From the NCBI GenBank assembly GCA_019090895.1, contig JAHRVB010000206.1, positions 1-53,328 of the forward strand: DNA of 53,328 nt. The letters are read 5' to 3'. Under the pieces are notes generated by a model. It ran no database searches. It was given only the letters and a program-made list of their open reading frames with translations, and was not told where the DNA came from. This DNA comes from Kangiellaceae bacterium (GTDB lineage: Bacteria > Pseudomonadota > Gammaproteobacteria > Enterobacterales > Kangiellaceae). Position 1 is the stretch's first letter. Every line of letters begins with the position of its first letter. Below are positions 40,454 through 50,092 of the stretch, one piece after another. The position numbers were made by a program, and so were the translations under genes.

Positions 40454-41773
40454 ATGACATTAACGAAAGTACTCAGTTTAATCGTTATTATTCCGATAAT
40501 AATTCAAATCACTGCCTGTGGCGGTAATTCGAATAAGCCCGGTATAGGACAAGGTAATGTCTCTGTTCCTGAGTCCTGTGACCTAGACTCACAAAAACAA
40601 TTTATCGTCGATGTAATGAATGATACTTACTTCTGGTACGACGAAGTTCCGACAATTAACACCGATGAATACCAAACTATCGACGAAACATTAGACGCAT
40701 TAAGAGCTCCTTTGGACCGCTTTAGTTACATCACTACGCAAGAAGCTAATGATAATTTCTTTAATGAGGGCACTTTCGAAGGCTTTGGCTTCCGCTCCAT
40801 CATTAATCAGGCGAGAGACGCCTACCAAATTGGCTATGTATTTGTCGACTCACCGACAGGGCAAGCTGGATGGCAAAGAACCGATAAAATTACCAGTATT
40901 AATGGCGAAGATGCAGAAACAATCATAGCTGGTGATGGTATATCCGCTGCTTTAGCAGAGCTAGAAGTGGGAGATACGGCTGAATTCACTGTCATGCACG
41001 CTGATCAGTCAACATTGTCGTACACCCTGACAAAAGCTATCGTCAATATGAACACCGTACTGACAGCCGAAGTGGTTCAATCAGACAATCAAACCATCGG
41101 TTATGTCGCTCTAAGTAGTTTTATTGAAAATACCTCAGCAGAATTTGCAGAAGCTATGGATACTCTTGTAGCGGCTAATATCACTGAGCTGGTCCTTGAC
41201 CTTAGATATAATGGCGGAGGTCGAGTATCAGCGTCAAGAGATGTCGCGTCATACATTGGTGGAGACAATACGTTAGGCTTTGACTTCAGTCGCACCATTC
41301 ATAATGACAAATACACAGCTTCCAATAGCCGAAACCCTTTTCAAACATTTGATACTTCACTCGACTTACAAAGGGTCTATGTATTGGCCACGAGCTCAAC
41401 GTGTTCTGCAAGTGAATTAATCATCAACAGTCTATCGCCTTTTGTCGAAGTTATAACCATTGGTGGAACCACTTGTGGCAAACCGGTGGGTATGTACGGC
41501 AAAGAATTTTGCGATCAAATTATTTTACCTATCGAATTTCAATCTGTAAACCATGAGGGTGAAGGCGATTATTTTGACGGTTTATCAGCTACTTGCGTTG
41601 CAGAAGATGACTTCGAACACGGTTTTGCGGATGTGGCAGAATCAATGTTTTCAACGGCAATTTTTCATATGAATAACACAAGCTGCCCCCCACTTCCTAC
41701 CGTGAAGACGCTTATGCAAAAACGACCAAAGCCATCCTTTGTTGACACATTTCCACCTTTGTTAGTCCACTGA
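40454..41773 (+). CDS. S41-family (C-terminal processing type) peptidase lipoprotein
   Basis: A 439-residue envelope protease. The signal peptide ends at the lipobox ITAC (Cys22). A short N-terminal helical region (DVMNDTYFWYDEVP) is followed by a PDZ-like domain (about 115-200, with SPTGQAGWQRTDKITSING) and the S41 catalytic domain. The nucleophile is probably Ser318 in TCSASE. VLDLRYNGGG is a family motif. A Lys base as in CtpA/Prc is not evident in the usual place. It is a single gene, ahead of pckA. Substrates are unknown. Confidence 0.9.
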   Translation: MTLTKVLSLIVIIPIIIQITACGGNSNKPGIGQGNVSVPESCDLDSQKQFIVDVMNDTYFWYDEVPTINTDEYQTIDETLDALRAPLDRFSYITTQEANDNFFNEGTFEGFGFRSIINQARDAYQIGYVFVDSPTGQAGWQRTDKITSINGEDAETIIAGDGISAALAELEVGDTAEFTVMHADQSTLSYTLTKAIVNMNTVLTAEVVQSDNQTIGYVALSSFIENTSAEFAEAMDTLVAANITELVLDLRYNGGGRVSASRDVASYIGGDNTLGFDFSRTIHNDKYTASNSRNPFQTFDTSLDLQRVYVLATSSTCSASELIINSLSPFVEVITIGGTTCGKPVGMYGKEFCDQIILPIEFQSVNHEGEGDYFDGLSATCVAEDDFEHGFADVAESMFSTAIFHMNNTSCPPLPTVKTLMQKRPKPSFVDTFPPLLVH

Positions 41774-41793
41774 TACTTATTAGACATTTAAAG

Positions 41794-41812
41794 GTAAACT
41801 TTCCTAGTTTAC
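41794..41812. repeat. Short inverted repeat before pckA
   Basis: GTAAACT (41794-41800) and AGTTTAC (41806-41812) with a 5-base loop lie between the S41 gene and pckA. There is no T-run directly after it, so it may be a weak hairpin or an operator of pckA; a TAGAAT box follows at about 41827. Confidence 0.35.
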
Positions 41813-41892
41813 GGTATTTTAATTTGTTAGAATGCCGCTCAAATTTCAGTCAAGCCAAAAAATGTCAATAAAACGTCATTATGGAGACATCA

Positions 41893-43437
41893 GTGGATAA
41901 CAACGCTATACAACATCTAAACCTTTCCAGTCACCAACTTATCGATCTTGCAATAGAACGAAAAGAAGGTGTACTAGCGGCAACAGGCGCTTTGAGCGTT
42001 ATTACGGGCGCACGAACAGGTCGCTCTCCTAACGATCGTTTTATTGTCAAGGAAACATCCACAGAAACCGAGATTGACTGGGGAAAAGTTAACCGCCCTA
42101 TACAAGAAGACAAATTTAATGCCTTGTGGACCCGGGTTGAAGAATATCTCTCTCAGAAAGACATGTTTTTTACATCTGAATTGCATGTTGGTTCAGACCC
42201 TGCACATTACCTTCCAGTCAATGTAAAAACAGAAACCGCGTGGCAAAACCTTTTTGGACATAACCTATTTATAATTCCTGATACATACAATCCTGCAGAA
42301 AAAAATGAATGGCAAATTTTGAACGCTGCTCATTTTACCTGCGATCCCGAGAGAGACGGCGTCAATAGCGACGGTACAGTGATCATCAATTTTGGGCAGC
42401 GTAAGGTACTTATTGCAGGCATGCGATATGCCGGCGAAATGAAGAAAGCGATGTTTTCTGTGCAAAATTTCTTATTACCTGCAAAAGATGTTCTACCGAT
42501 GCATTGTGCAGCTAACACTGATGGTGATGGTGATGTGACCTTATTTTTCGGTTTATCTGGAACAGGAAAAACGACGCTTTCCGCCGATCCGACTCGTTAC
42601 CTTATTGGCGACGACGAGCATGGTTGGGGAGTAGGAACAGTATTTAATATTGAAGGTGGTTGTTATGCCAAAACAATCGACCTATCACAAAAAAATGAAC
42701 CCGTTATCTGGAATGCGATTAAAAAAGGGACAGTGATCGAAAACGTTGTGTTGGACGAACAAGGTAACGCAGACTACGCCGATACCACGCATAGCCAAAA
42801 TGGCCGAGCGGGTTACCCAAGAGAACATATCGAACTTATGGTCGAAGAAAATCGGGCCGGTGAACCGAGTGCTGTCATATTTCTAACGTGCGACCTTACA
42901 GGGGTTTTACCGCCTGTTTCAATTCTATCCAAAGAAGCAGCGGCCTATCATTTTTTAAGTGGCTACACGGCAAAAGTTGGTTCAACTGAGATTGGTTCAA
43001 CTAAAGCGATTGAATCGACATTCTCAACTTGTTTTGGTGCTCCATTTTTCCCGCGCCCTGCAAGCGTTTATGCCGAGCTACTAATGAAAAGAATAGTGGC
43101 GAACGACGCCAAAGTATATTTAGTTAATACTGGATGGACAGGCGGCACGTATTCTAATGGCGGAAAACGCTTCAGCATACCAACCACAAGAGCTGTAATT
43201 ACAGCTGTGCAATCAGGCGCATTGGCTAACTGCGAGACTGTTCATATCGATTCTCTTAATTTGGATGTGCCAGTACAAGTTGATGGCGTTGAAACGGTTC
43301 TACTTCAACCAAGGAGAACATGGGCAAATCCAGAAGCCTATGACAATGAAGCAAAAGCAGTCGCAAAGCTTTTCGCTGAAAATTTTTCTAAATTCAACGT
43401 ATCCGACAAAATAAAAGCAGCGGGTCCGAAAGGATAG
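41893..43437 (+). CDS. pckA: Phosphoenolpyruvate carboxykinase (ATP)
   Basis: Converts oxaloacetate and ATP to PEP, the entry to gluconeogenesis. The ATP-type signature is clear: [11 protein letters not shown] near the N-terminus, the P-loop [12 protein letters not shown] (about residue 220), GDDEHGWG metal/nucleotide site, and [12 protein letters not shown]. The GTG at 41893 has GGAG six bases upstream and gives 514 residues; the in-frame ATG at 41881 has no ribosome site and contributes to the GGAG itself. A strong terminator follows. The gene fits growth on amino acids or peptides. Confidence 0.96.
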   Translation: MDNNAIQHLNLSSHQLIDLAIERKEGVLAATGALSVITGARTGRSPNDRFIVKETSTETEIDWGKVNRPIQEDKFNALWTRVEEYLSQKDMFFTSELHVGSDPAHYLPVNVKTETAWQNLFGHNLFIIPDTYNPAEKNEWQILNAAHFTCDPERDGVNSDGTVIINFGQRKVLIAGMRYAGEMKKAMFSVQNFLLPAKDVLPMHCAANTDGDGDVTLFFGLSGTGKTTLSADPTRYLIGDDEHGWGVGTVFNIEGGCYAKTIDLSQKNEPVIWNAIKKGTVIENVVLDEQGNADYADTTHSQNGRAGYPREHIELMVEENRAGEPSAVIFLTCDLTGVLPPVSILSKEAAAYHFLSGYTAKVGSTEIGSTKAIESTFSTCFGAPFFPRPASVYAELLMKRIVANDAKVYLVNTGWTGGTYSNGGKRFSIPTTRAVITAVQSGALANCETVHIDSLNLDVPVQVDGVETVLLQPRRTWANPEAYDNEAKAVAKLFAENFSKFNVSDKIKAAGPKG

Positions 43438-43473
43438 TTAAATAAGCGACACTTAGTCAATAGAGCAGACATT

Positions 43474-43501
43474 AAAAAAGGGAGCCGATGCTCCCTTTTT
43501 T
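43474..43501. terminator. Bidirectional terminator between pckA and ppiC
   Basis: GGGAGC-CGAT-GCTCCC (43480-43495) with A-run on the left and T-run on the right, placed between convergent pckA and the parvulin gene. Confidence 0.92.
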
Positions 43502-43519
43502 ACTACCGGCTAATTCAGT

Positions 43520-43798
43520 TTAACTACGTTCAGTAACTTCTAACAAATGATAACCAAACTGAGTTTTAACCGGCCCATGAACAACGCCAACTTCCTCGTT
43601 GAAACAAACTGAATCGAATTCAGGGACCATTGCTCCAGGACCAAACGAACCGAGATCCCCACCACTTTTACCCGATGGACATGAAGAGTGTTTCATAGCG
43701 ATATCGGCAAAATCCGCTCCACCGTTAATCTGCTCTTTTAGTTCGTTACATTTTTCTTCTGTATCAACAAGAATGTGTCTAGCTGTTGCTTGTGGCAT
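43520..43798 (-). CDS. ppiC: Parvulin-type peptidyl-prolyl isomerase, PpiC
   Basis: A 92-residue single-domain cytoplasmic parvulin (E. coli PpiC 93). ATARHILVDTEEKC, KHSSCPSGKSGGDLGSFGPGAMV and the ending TQFGYHLLEV are family hallmarks. No signal peptide or chaperone domain, unlike SurA or PpiD. Single gene. Confidence 0.94.
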   Translation of the reverse strand: MPQATARHILVDTEEKCNELKEQINGGADFADIAMKHSSCPSGKSGGDLGSFGPGAMVPEFDSVCFNEEVGVVHGPVKTQFGYHLLEVTERS

Positions 43799-43999
43799 TT
43801 AAGTTCTCCAAATATCGGTTTCAATTATCGCTTAAAAATTTCTGCGGCGATTATACACCCATTTTCGACTTAGCTGTAGGAACTCACACAATTGCTTTAT
43901 CAAGAAACTGAAGTTTTGGGTTTGATATAGACTTAGCGAATAATGGGACTATAATATTCCCCAAAATTAACCAATACTTATCAGCGATAAAAAACACCC

Positions 44000-44182
44000 A
44001 TGACCAAAGATATAATTATCCCCTGTCCCACTTGCAAAAAAAGCCAGCGATGGTCCGAATGTGGTGAGCACAAGCCGTTTTGTTCCAAACGTTGCCAATT
44101 AATCGACTTAGGCGAATGGGCAAATGAGTCTCATTCAATCGCTGGCCAACGGGTAATTCCACCTGAAGAATCTAGCGATTAG
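44000..44182 (+). CDS. yacG: Zinc-binding protein YacG, DNA gyrase inhibitor
   Basis: A 60-residue zinc protein (E. coli 65). [10 protein letters not shown] and [17 protein letters not shown] give the four Cys ligands and the signature tail. E. coli YacG binds GyrB and inhibits gyrase. It commonly sits with coaE and pilD, which are absent here. Its last 11 bases overlap the convergent recJ end. Confidence 0.93.
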   Translation: MTKDIIIPCPTCKKSQRWSECGEHKPFCSKRCQLIDLGEWANESHSIAGQRVIPPEESSD

Positions 44183-45983
44183 GAAGCGGGCTAACCAACT
44201 CAATCTGTTCGACAATAAGTTGCAAAGTTTGGTTACCTCTAAATTCATTGATATCTAATTTATAGACGATTCCAACATTGTCACCGACTTCGACCGCTAA
44301 TTCAGGTGAAAAGAAGAAATGAATCGCATCGACTTCTATTGCGCCTTTCTGGAGTATTAATTTTAAGTGTTTTTCGCCGACAATACGCTTGCTAACGATT
44401 TGGAATTCATCATCGAATAGAGGCTCTGGAAATCCTTGCCCCCATGGTCCGGCGTTTCTCAACTCTCTAGCAAAATCCAAAGAAAAATCTGCAGAAGTTA
44501 AACTTGCATCAGTTAATATTTCATCATTGATGGAGTCTTCACCTAGTAATTTCTCTGTGCAATGGTGAAATGACTCGGCAAATTGTTGGAATTTAGATTC
44601 CTCAACAGATAATCCTGCTGCCATAGCATGTCCGCCAAACTTTTCGATTAATCCTTCATTTTCAGCATCAACAAGAGCAAGCACATCCCGTATATGGACA
44701 CCCTCGACGGAACGGGCAGAGCCCTTGATCATGGGCGTAGTCCCAGAGTCGTCTTTCGCGAACACTATTACAGGACGATTAATACGTTCTTTTACTCGAG
44801 AGGCAAGAATACCAATAACTCCTTGATGCCATTTGGGATCGTACAAACATAGAGTTATCGGCCTTTCCTCTTGTTGCGCGCCATCACTTTCCAAATCATT
44901 TCCAGATTGATGACTGAAATACTCTTCAAGATCTTGGTTGGCTTGCTCGAGCATATTTCGTTCAATCTCTCTTCGTTGTCGATTTAGGCTGTCTAATTGA
45001 CTTGCTAATTGGATTGCTTCAGATTCTGTTTTTGCGAGCAGACAATTAATCCCTATCGACATATCTTCAAGTCTCCCAGCAGCGTTAAGACGTGGACCAA
45101 TTGCAAAGCCTAAATCAGATGAGCAACATTTTTCTGCTGAACGTTTTGCGACCTGTAATAAAGCATTCAGACCAACACAAGCTTTTCCACTACGAATTCG
45201 TCGTAATCCCTGCTCTACTAATATTCTGTTATTTCGGTCCAGTGCGACAACATCGGCAACAGTGCCTAACGCGACTAAATCGAGCAACTCCGCCAAATTT
45301 GGCTCATCAATTCCCCTCTGAATAAACCAACCGTTTGATCGCATCAAACTTCTCAAGGCCAACATCAAATAGAAAGCCACACCAACACCCGCTAAATTCT
45401 TGCTCTCAAATTGATCTCCAGCTTGATTAGGGTTAACAATGGTCAATGCTTCTGGCAAAGTTTCGGCAGCCAAATGGTGATCTGTAATAATCACAGGAAT
45501 CAATAATTCTTTTGCTCTGGCAACTCCCTGATGATTAGCAATGCCATTATCAACGGTAATGATTAAATCTGGTTGAAGAAGTGCCGCTTCTTCCACCAAT
45601 TTTACCGACAAGCCATATCCAAATCTAAATCGATCAGGTACTAGAAAATGGACATCCTTTGAGCCAAGCATTGTTAAAGCCTTAATCATGAGTGTAGAGC
45701 TTGTCGCACCATCGGCATCAAAGTCTCCGATAATAAGTATTTTACTTTGGTTTTTTACCGCTTGAAAAATAAACTCAGCTGCTTTGTCAACATTGAGTAA
45801 TTGGGTTGGAGATATTAAGCCACCCAAGCCGTATTCAAGTTCGTCTGCTGACAAGATGCCTCGTGAATGAAAGACCTGTTGAAGTTTAACTGGAAATTTC
45901 TCGAGCGAACCAGAGCCTTCGAATTTTGCCGAGTTAGTTATATTTTCAGGTATTGTTCTATGGCGAATTCGTTTAACAAGCAC
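44172..45983 (-). CDS. recJ: Single-stranded-DNA-specific 5'-3' exonuclease RecJ
   Basis: Resects DNA in recombination and mismatch repair. A 603-residue DHH-family enzyme (E. coli 577): [30 protein letters not shown] in the DHH domain, [14 protein letters not shown], and the DHHA1 domain [10 protein letters not shown], followed by an OB-like C-terminus. The start is GTG at 45983 with a weak ribosome site. It lies downstream of the RpfE-like gene and an amidohydrolase on the same strand, with a small hairpin (46052-46069) in the gap. Confidence 0.96.
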   Translation of the reverse strand: MLVKRIRHRTIPENITNSAKFEGSGSLEKFPVKLQQVFHSRGILSADELEYGLGGLISPTQLLNVDKAAEFIFQAVKNQSKILIIGDFDADGATSSTLMIKALTMLGSKDVHFLVPDRFRFGYGLSVKLVEEAALLQPDLIITVDNGIANHQGVARAKELLIPVIITDHHLAAETLPEALTIVNPNQAGDQFESKNLAGVGVAFYLMLALRSLMRSNGWFIQRGIDEPNLAELLDLVALGTVADVVALDRNNRILVEQGLRRIRSGKACVGLNALLQVAKRSAEKCCSSDLGFAIGPRLNAAGRLEDMSIGINCLLAKTESEAIQLASQLDSLNRQRREIERNMLEQANQDLEEYFSHQSGNDLESDGAQQEERPITLCLYDPKWHQGVIGILASRVKERINRPVIVFAKDDSGTTPMIKGSARSVEGVHIRDVLALVDAENEGLIEKFGGHAMAAGLSVEESKFQQFAESFHHCTEKLLGEDSINDEILTDASLTSADFSLDFARELRNAGPWGQGFPEPLFDDEFQIVSKRIVGEKHLKLILQKGAIEVDAIHFFFSPELAVEVGDNVGIVYKLDINEFRGNQTLQLIVEQIELVSPLPNR

Positions 45984-46051
45984 TCTACTTTAATCCTAGT
46001 TATGTTCAATTTAAATTTGCTGGAGTTTCTTGTACCTACAATATTCTAAAG

Positions 46052-46069
46052 ACGGCGTTTCAGAGCCGT
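46052..46069. repeat. Hairpin upstream of recJ
   Basis: ACGGC and GCCGT with an 8-base loop, flanked by short A and T runs that can pair partly. It lies between the RpfE-like gene and recJ and may be a weak terminator or attenuator for recJ. Confidence 0.35.
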
Positions 46070-46102
46070 TTTGGGTTGATCCACTCTCCAACTAAAATCT
46101 TG

Positions 46103-47068
46103 TTAAAAACCCAACAACTTCTTTAATTTAACTAAAAAAGAATGGGGCTGATTAACGATTAGAACTTTATCTCCAGCAACAATACGAACTAGTTCAAACT
46201 CATTTTTGTTTGCCCATGAAATACAACGCTCAACCATTTTCATGTCAAAGTTTGCCTTCACATCATTAAAGACTAAACCGACGATGTCTAAGTCGTTATC
46301 TCTTAATTTAGTCGAAAAAAATTCTGATTTTAAAAGCTCAGCTAGCGGCTCAGTGGCCAAATGATTATTTTCCGCAAAAGTAAGGAGCTGGATATCATCA
46401 GTATAAAGAATGTTGTTGTCACTATCACTTGAGCGTGACAAAACTTCCCATCGCGCACTCGTATCCCCCCAAAAATGTACATTAACTAAATGCTCCGCAG
46501 GTTGAGTTGATAACCCCTGATAATCAATCATTTGCTTGAGCAGCATCTGTATTTCCAAAGCCAATTTATCCCAAAACATCCCATCGCTACCGGAATACGA
46601 AAAACCGAACATGTCTTTTCCTATATATTGCTCACTCGAAGGTTGATTTAAAACTAGGTGTTTGTCACTGGTATAAAGCCATTTATCATTATCAAGTAAA
46701 TAAAAGCTCTCCCCTTCTTCCATTAGATTTTTGTTAATTTGAGCAACGATACGAATCACATCTTCACTGGAAAAATTAAGTGCTTGCTGGCCCCAAAAGT
46801 AAGCGCCTCGGTGTGTCATTTGCATCACCACAGGGTCGCAACATACAACGGTTTTAACATTGGGATTTAAGCTAAATTGTTTAGCTCTAAGCAAGTTCCA
46901 GGGAATTGATTTTGCTTTCAATTCAAATTCTCTTAGGAACTCAGACTGCCACCCATCATCTAATTCACTTTCAGTGAATGTACTCTTTGATTGAAAAAAG
47001 CTAACGCTCTCTTTAACTTGTATCGAAGATAATTCTGGAAGGTATATTGTAAAACTGGACTTAGACAC
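46103..47068 (-). CDS. RpfE-type / phosphoglycerate-mutase-like protein of unknown function
   Basis: A 321-residue protein that fits a family often labelled cofactor-independent phosphoglycerate mutase or RpfE-type regulator. Visible landmarks are CDPVVMQM (usually ADPVHL), the W-Y/L-L segment near residue 145, a conserved W-x-x-L-x-x-E-x-QMLL helix (about 185-195) and VHFWGDTS (usually LWLWGGG). The metal-binding Ser and His residues of true phosphoglycerate mutase are not recognisable, so catalysis is doubtful. In Xanthomonas rpfE also lies beside recJ, which supports the family call. The start is GTG, with AGGG nine bases upstream; it begins three bases after the amidohydrolase stop, so they are co-transcribed. 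Confidence 0.7.
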   Translation of the reverse strand: MSKSSFTIYLPELSSIQVKESVSFFQSKSTFTESELDDGWQSEFLREFELKAKSIPWNLLRAKQFSLNPNVKTVVCCDPVVMQMTHRGAYFWGQQALNFSSEDVIRIVAQINKNLMEEGESFYLLDNDKWLYTSDKHLVLNQPSSEQYIGKDMFGFSYSGSDGMFWDKLALEIQMLLKQMIDYQGLSTQPAEHLVNVHFWGDTSARWEVLSRSSDSDNNILYTDDIQLLTFAENNHLATEPLAELLKSEFFSTKLRDNDLDIVGLVFNDVKANFDMKMVERCISWANKNEFELVRIVAGDKVLIVNQPHSFLVKLKKLLGF

Positions 47069-47071
47069 TAA

Positions 47072-48370
47072 CTAACCCTTCTCAAAATGGCGTTGAGTTT
47101 GAAATACTTGGGTAGACAATCTCAAACCATCAAACTGCATTAACCGCTTAATTAAAAAATCATAAAGCCATGGACTATACGGGCGTACATCATTTAAAAA
47201 GCTTACGGCTGATTGCGCAATTAGCCCGTTAGAAGCTAAGTTTTTACTTGAGATTATCGGCATTACTCCTGGCAAGGGAAAATCGGATGCGTAGAGTAGT
47301 CTAGAATGCCAGTCTTGGTTCTCTATAATTTGACGAATTTCCTTGGGTTCTCTATTAATCAAATTAATGGCTGATATATCACCGAGACAATTGTTCGCAT
47401 AATTATCATCATTCATTAGTCTCGCGAACAATTCGAAATTCGACTTTTCTCCAACGGTTTTGTTTTCAATGTCTCGATTACTCCCCAACGACGCGCAATG
47501 CGCAACGATAACTTTCACCCCTAAATCAAGTGGTTTTCGCAACAGCAGTGGGTTAGCGAATTTTTGCAGCTCTTCACTATGCACCGCTTTTTCATCACCC
47601 GCATGAGTCACTAACGGGAGGTTAAGTTCAACTAATTTATTGTAGAACGCCTCGCATCGTCTCGAAGACGGGTCGATATTCATCGCTGGGGGCAACCATT
47701 TAACAGCCCTCGCTCCGTTTTGTTTGCACCATTCCAATTGCTCAATTGCGTCTCCACGATATGGATGTACAGAAGCAATCCATTCAAACGATGAATGAGT
47801 CGCCGCTATTTTTGCAGCGTATTGGTTAGGAATATAAAAAGTTGACTCTTCCCGGTTGATTACGCCTTTTTTGCTATAGTTGTAATCAAAGGCCAACAAC
47901 ATAAAACGCACGCCACCAGGCAAATTTGAGCTTAGGCGAGATAAATATTGCACGTATTCTCTATCTGCAAATTGTGGGTGTTCAATACACGCAGCATCAA
48001 GATAAAATGCGTATTGAATCCGTTGAATGGGTGATAATAGGGAAGTCATTTGTGGACTTAACCAGACACCTGTTCGAGTGCCATCTAAACCTGGATTTGT
48101 GCCATTCCCTAATAAATGAAAATGGCTATCCCACAACTCGGAGAAATCGATTCCTTCAAATGCTTTGAGCATTAACGAATGTTGCATTAAAGATTCTGGA
48201 ATCGTATCTTTTAAACACGGATTAAAAACTGGTCCATCGAAATAGTGATACCACGCACCACTTCCAGCGACCATTGCTGTAGCACCAGTAGCAAGCCCAA
48301 ATTTTAGAAATTTTCGCCTCTGCAAAATAAAGTTCCTTAATCTGACCAATTCATAATTCTTCGCTGGCAT
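47072..48370 (-). CDS. Tat-exported amidohydrolase-family (amidohydrolase 2) metal hydrolase
   Basis: A 432-residue protein. QRRKFLKFGLATGATAMVAG (about 13-32) is a twin-arginine signal, implying export of a folded, cofactor-loaded enzyme. TIM-barrel metallohydrolase motifs follow: DSHFHLLGNG, LVTHAGDE, VIVAHCASLG and LLYASDFPLP, which supply the His and Asp metal ligands of the amidohydrolase-2 group. The exact substrate cannot be read. A lipobox is not seen. It is the first gene of amidohydrolase-RpfE-like-recJ. Confidence 0.83.
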   Translation of the reverse strand: MPAKNYELVRLRNFILQRRKFLKFGLATGATAMVAGSGAWYHYFDGPVFNPCLKDTIPESLMQHSLMLKAFEGIDFSELWDSHFHLLGNGTNPGLDGTRTGVWLSPQMTSLLSPIQRIQYAFYLDAACIEHPQFADREYVQYLSRLSSNLPGGVRFMLLAFDYNYSKKGVINREESTFYIPNQYAAKIAATHSSFEWIASVHPYRGDAIEQLEWCKQNGARAVKWLPPAMNIDPSSRRCEAFYNKLVELNLPLVTHAGDEKAVHSEELQKFANPLLLRKPLDLGVKVIVAHCASLGSNRDIENKTVGEKSNFELFARLMNDDNYANNCLGDISAINLINREPKEIRQIIENQDWHSRLLYASDFPLPGVMPIISSKNLASNGLIAQSAVSFLNDVRPYSPWLYDFLIKRLMQFDGLRLSTQVFQTQRHFEKG

Positions 48371-48483
48371 TCTACAGTAATTTTAAGATAATAGAATTTT
48401 AGCGTTATAATCAAAGCTAACCAGAAAGAGTCTTCCGCAGTCTTAGCTGATTTGTTGTTAGTCTTAACAGAAAGAGTGGACAT

Positions 48484-48852
48484 ATGTTATTTCAAAAAGA
48501 AACCAGTGAGTCTAATGTTTACGTTAAGGCCTATCAACCGGGTCTAATCACGCTGAATATCGGTCAATTTGATAAACCCGTGTTTCTAGTTATGGGAGAA
48601 ATTCAACCCTTTAATGGTGCTCAATTATTTGTGGAGCTCACCCTAGAGCATTTAAAAAGTAATCTAACAGAAAGTCCTGAAATACTGATTATTGGCACTG
48701 GTGAAACCCATCAATTTTTACCTCATGAGATAACACAAACATTGAATGATGGTGGGATAGCAGTAGAGGCAATGGCAAGTCGAGAAGCTTGCCACACTTA
48801 CCAAGTATTGACTTATGAACAACGCCGGGTGTGTGCTCTAATTTTCCCGTGA
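48484..48852 (+). CDS. Mth938-like (DUF498) domain protein
   Basis: A 122-residue single-domain protein. PEILIIGTGETHQFLPHEI, GIAVEAMASREACHTYQVL and EQRRVCALIFP match the Mth938/Xcc1710-like fold, related to mitochondrial NDUFAF3. Its bacterial function is not established. GAGTGGA precedes the ATG. It is divergent from the amidohydrolase gene and convergent with dsbC, 15 bases apart. Confidence 0.88.
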   Translation: MLFQKETSESNVYVKAYQPGLITLNIGQFDKPVFLVMGEIQPFNGAQLFVELTLEHLKSNLTESPEILIIGTGETHQFLPHEITQTLNDGGIAVEAMASREACHTYQVLTYEQRRVCALIFP

Positions 48853-48867
48853 GTTAGTAGTTGAAAA

Positions 48868-49716
48868 CTATTTACCGGCAGAAACGTCTTGCTCCGCCTT
48901 TTCTTTAAGGTACTCACTTAATTTATTGTAGGGTAGGTAGCCGGAAATTAATTCTCCGTCGGGCAATATCAACGCTGGAGTGCCAGCAAGCCCAAACTCT
49001 CGAGTGAGTTTGTACTGTTCTGCAATTGGGTTTTCGCAGGACTTGTCTGAAAATTGACGTTTAAGCTTGGCATTATTCATCGCTAGCTGCTTATTTTCCG
49101 AACACCATACCGACTCTAACTTCTTATGTGCTGATGATCCAAGACCAGCACGAGGGAAAGCTAAATAACGAATGGTAATTCCTAGCTCATTGAGCTGCGG
49201 TACTTCTTTATGTAATTTACGGCAATAGGCGCAATCCACATCGGTAAAAACAGTAACCGTATATTGTTCTTTCTTGGATTTAAATACAACCATATCATCT
49301 TCATTCAATGCGGCGATGGTAGCTGCGCGTTGAGGAGAACGCTCTTTTGCCTTGGCATAAACCGCTTTTTCCGTCAAATTCACCGGTTGTTCAGCCGATA
49401 GGCCAAGTAGGTTTCCAGTCAATATGAACTCACCATCCATTGATACATATAAAACCTGACCACTGTAAAAAGCTTGATAAAATCCATCGAGCGGAGACAA
49501 CTCTACGGATGAAATTTCAATACCTTCTAATTTATCTTCTATTCGTTTTTTTATAGACTCTGGCGATAGGTCTCCACTATTTAGTGAAGTTTCTTGCTCT
49601 GCTTTCGATAACATTTCGGCGTCATCAGTATTTCCTGATAAATAAGATCCCAAAGTGAAAAAAACAATAGCAACAGCGCTAACAACAAAGAGTGAAATTG
49701 GTCGTAATAAAGTCAT
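48868..49716 (-). CDS. dsbC: Thiol:disulfide interchange protein DsbC
   Basis: A periplasmic disulfide isomerase. The N-terminal hydrophobic segment (about 6-27) is a signal or anchor; no typical cleavage site is obvious. A dimerisation domain (about 50-120) precedes a thioredoxin fold with CAYC (162-165) and a cis-Pro in AGTPAL; a second Cys pair (205 and 227) matches the structural disulfide. At 282 residues it is longer than E. coli DsbC (236), owing to a 30-residue polar spacer after the signal. Confidence 0.92.
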   Translation of the reverse strand: MTLLRPISLFVVSAVAIVFFTLGSYLSGNTDDAEMLSKAEQETSLNSGDLSPESIKKRIEDKLEGIEISSVELSPLDGFYQAFYSGQVLYVSMDGEFILTGNLLGLSAEQPVNLTEKAVYAKAKERSPQRAATIAALNEDDMVVFKSKKEQYTVTVFTDVDCAYCRKLHKEVPQLNELGITIRYLAFPRAGLGSSAHKKLESVWCSENKQLAMNNAKLKRQFSDKSCENPIAEQYKLTREFGLAGTPALILPDGELISGYLPYNKLSEYLKEKAEQDVSAGK

Positions 49717-50092
49717 GATGGGAAGATTTCCTGAATACTGTTTTGCAACAAGAAGCTGTTACAAACGCCTTTAGAGTTCTATTATGGCTTTGTTTGAAGC
49801 CAAATACTATAACAGGTTCGACACTGCTTGGACAAACGGTTTGTCGCCATAGACGAGCGTGGGACTGGTCTTTCAATTTAGCTGCAAACAACCCTATGTT
49901 GTCGAGCAACGACGCTCTTTGACTCCCATTTGTGTCTTATCTGCGAACAACTCTTGAGTTAAACCTCTATTTCGCAACGCAATCGCAACAATAAGCGTTT
50001 AGTATCGACAAACAGGCCTTCATTGACCAAAAGTAAGAAGCCTGTTGGTAAGTTAATCGAGAATTGAGGAAGCACCACGATAAACTTGCAAT
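49717..50092. other. Intergenic region between dsbC and the thioredoxin-like gene
   Basis: 376 bases without a supported gene. A hairpin with arms AACAGGC(c)TTC (50011-50021) and GAAGCCTGTT (50037-50046) follows the thioredoxin-like gene on the minus strand, without a T-run. No other structure was found. Confidence 0.5.

Noticed and set aside
49679-49909. Frame of 76 codons on the minus strand upstream of dsbC
   Set aside because: It overlaps the dsbC start, has no ribosome site and shows no recognisable features.
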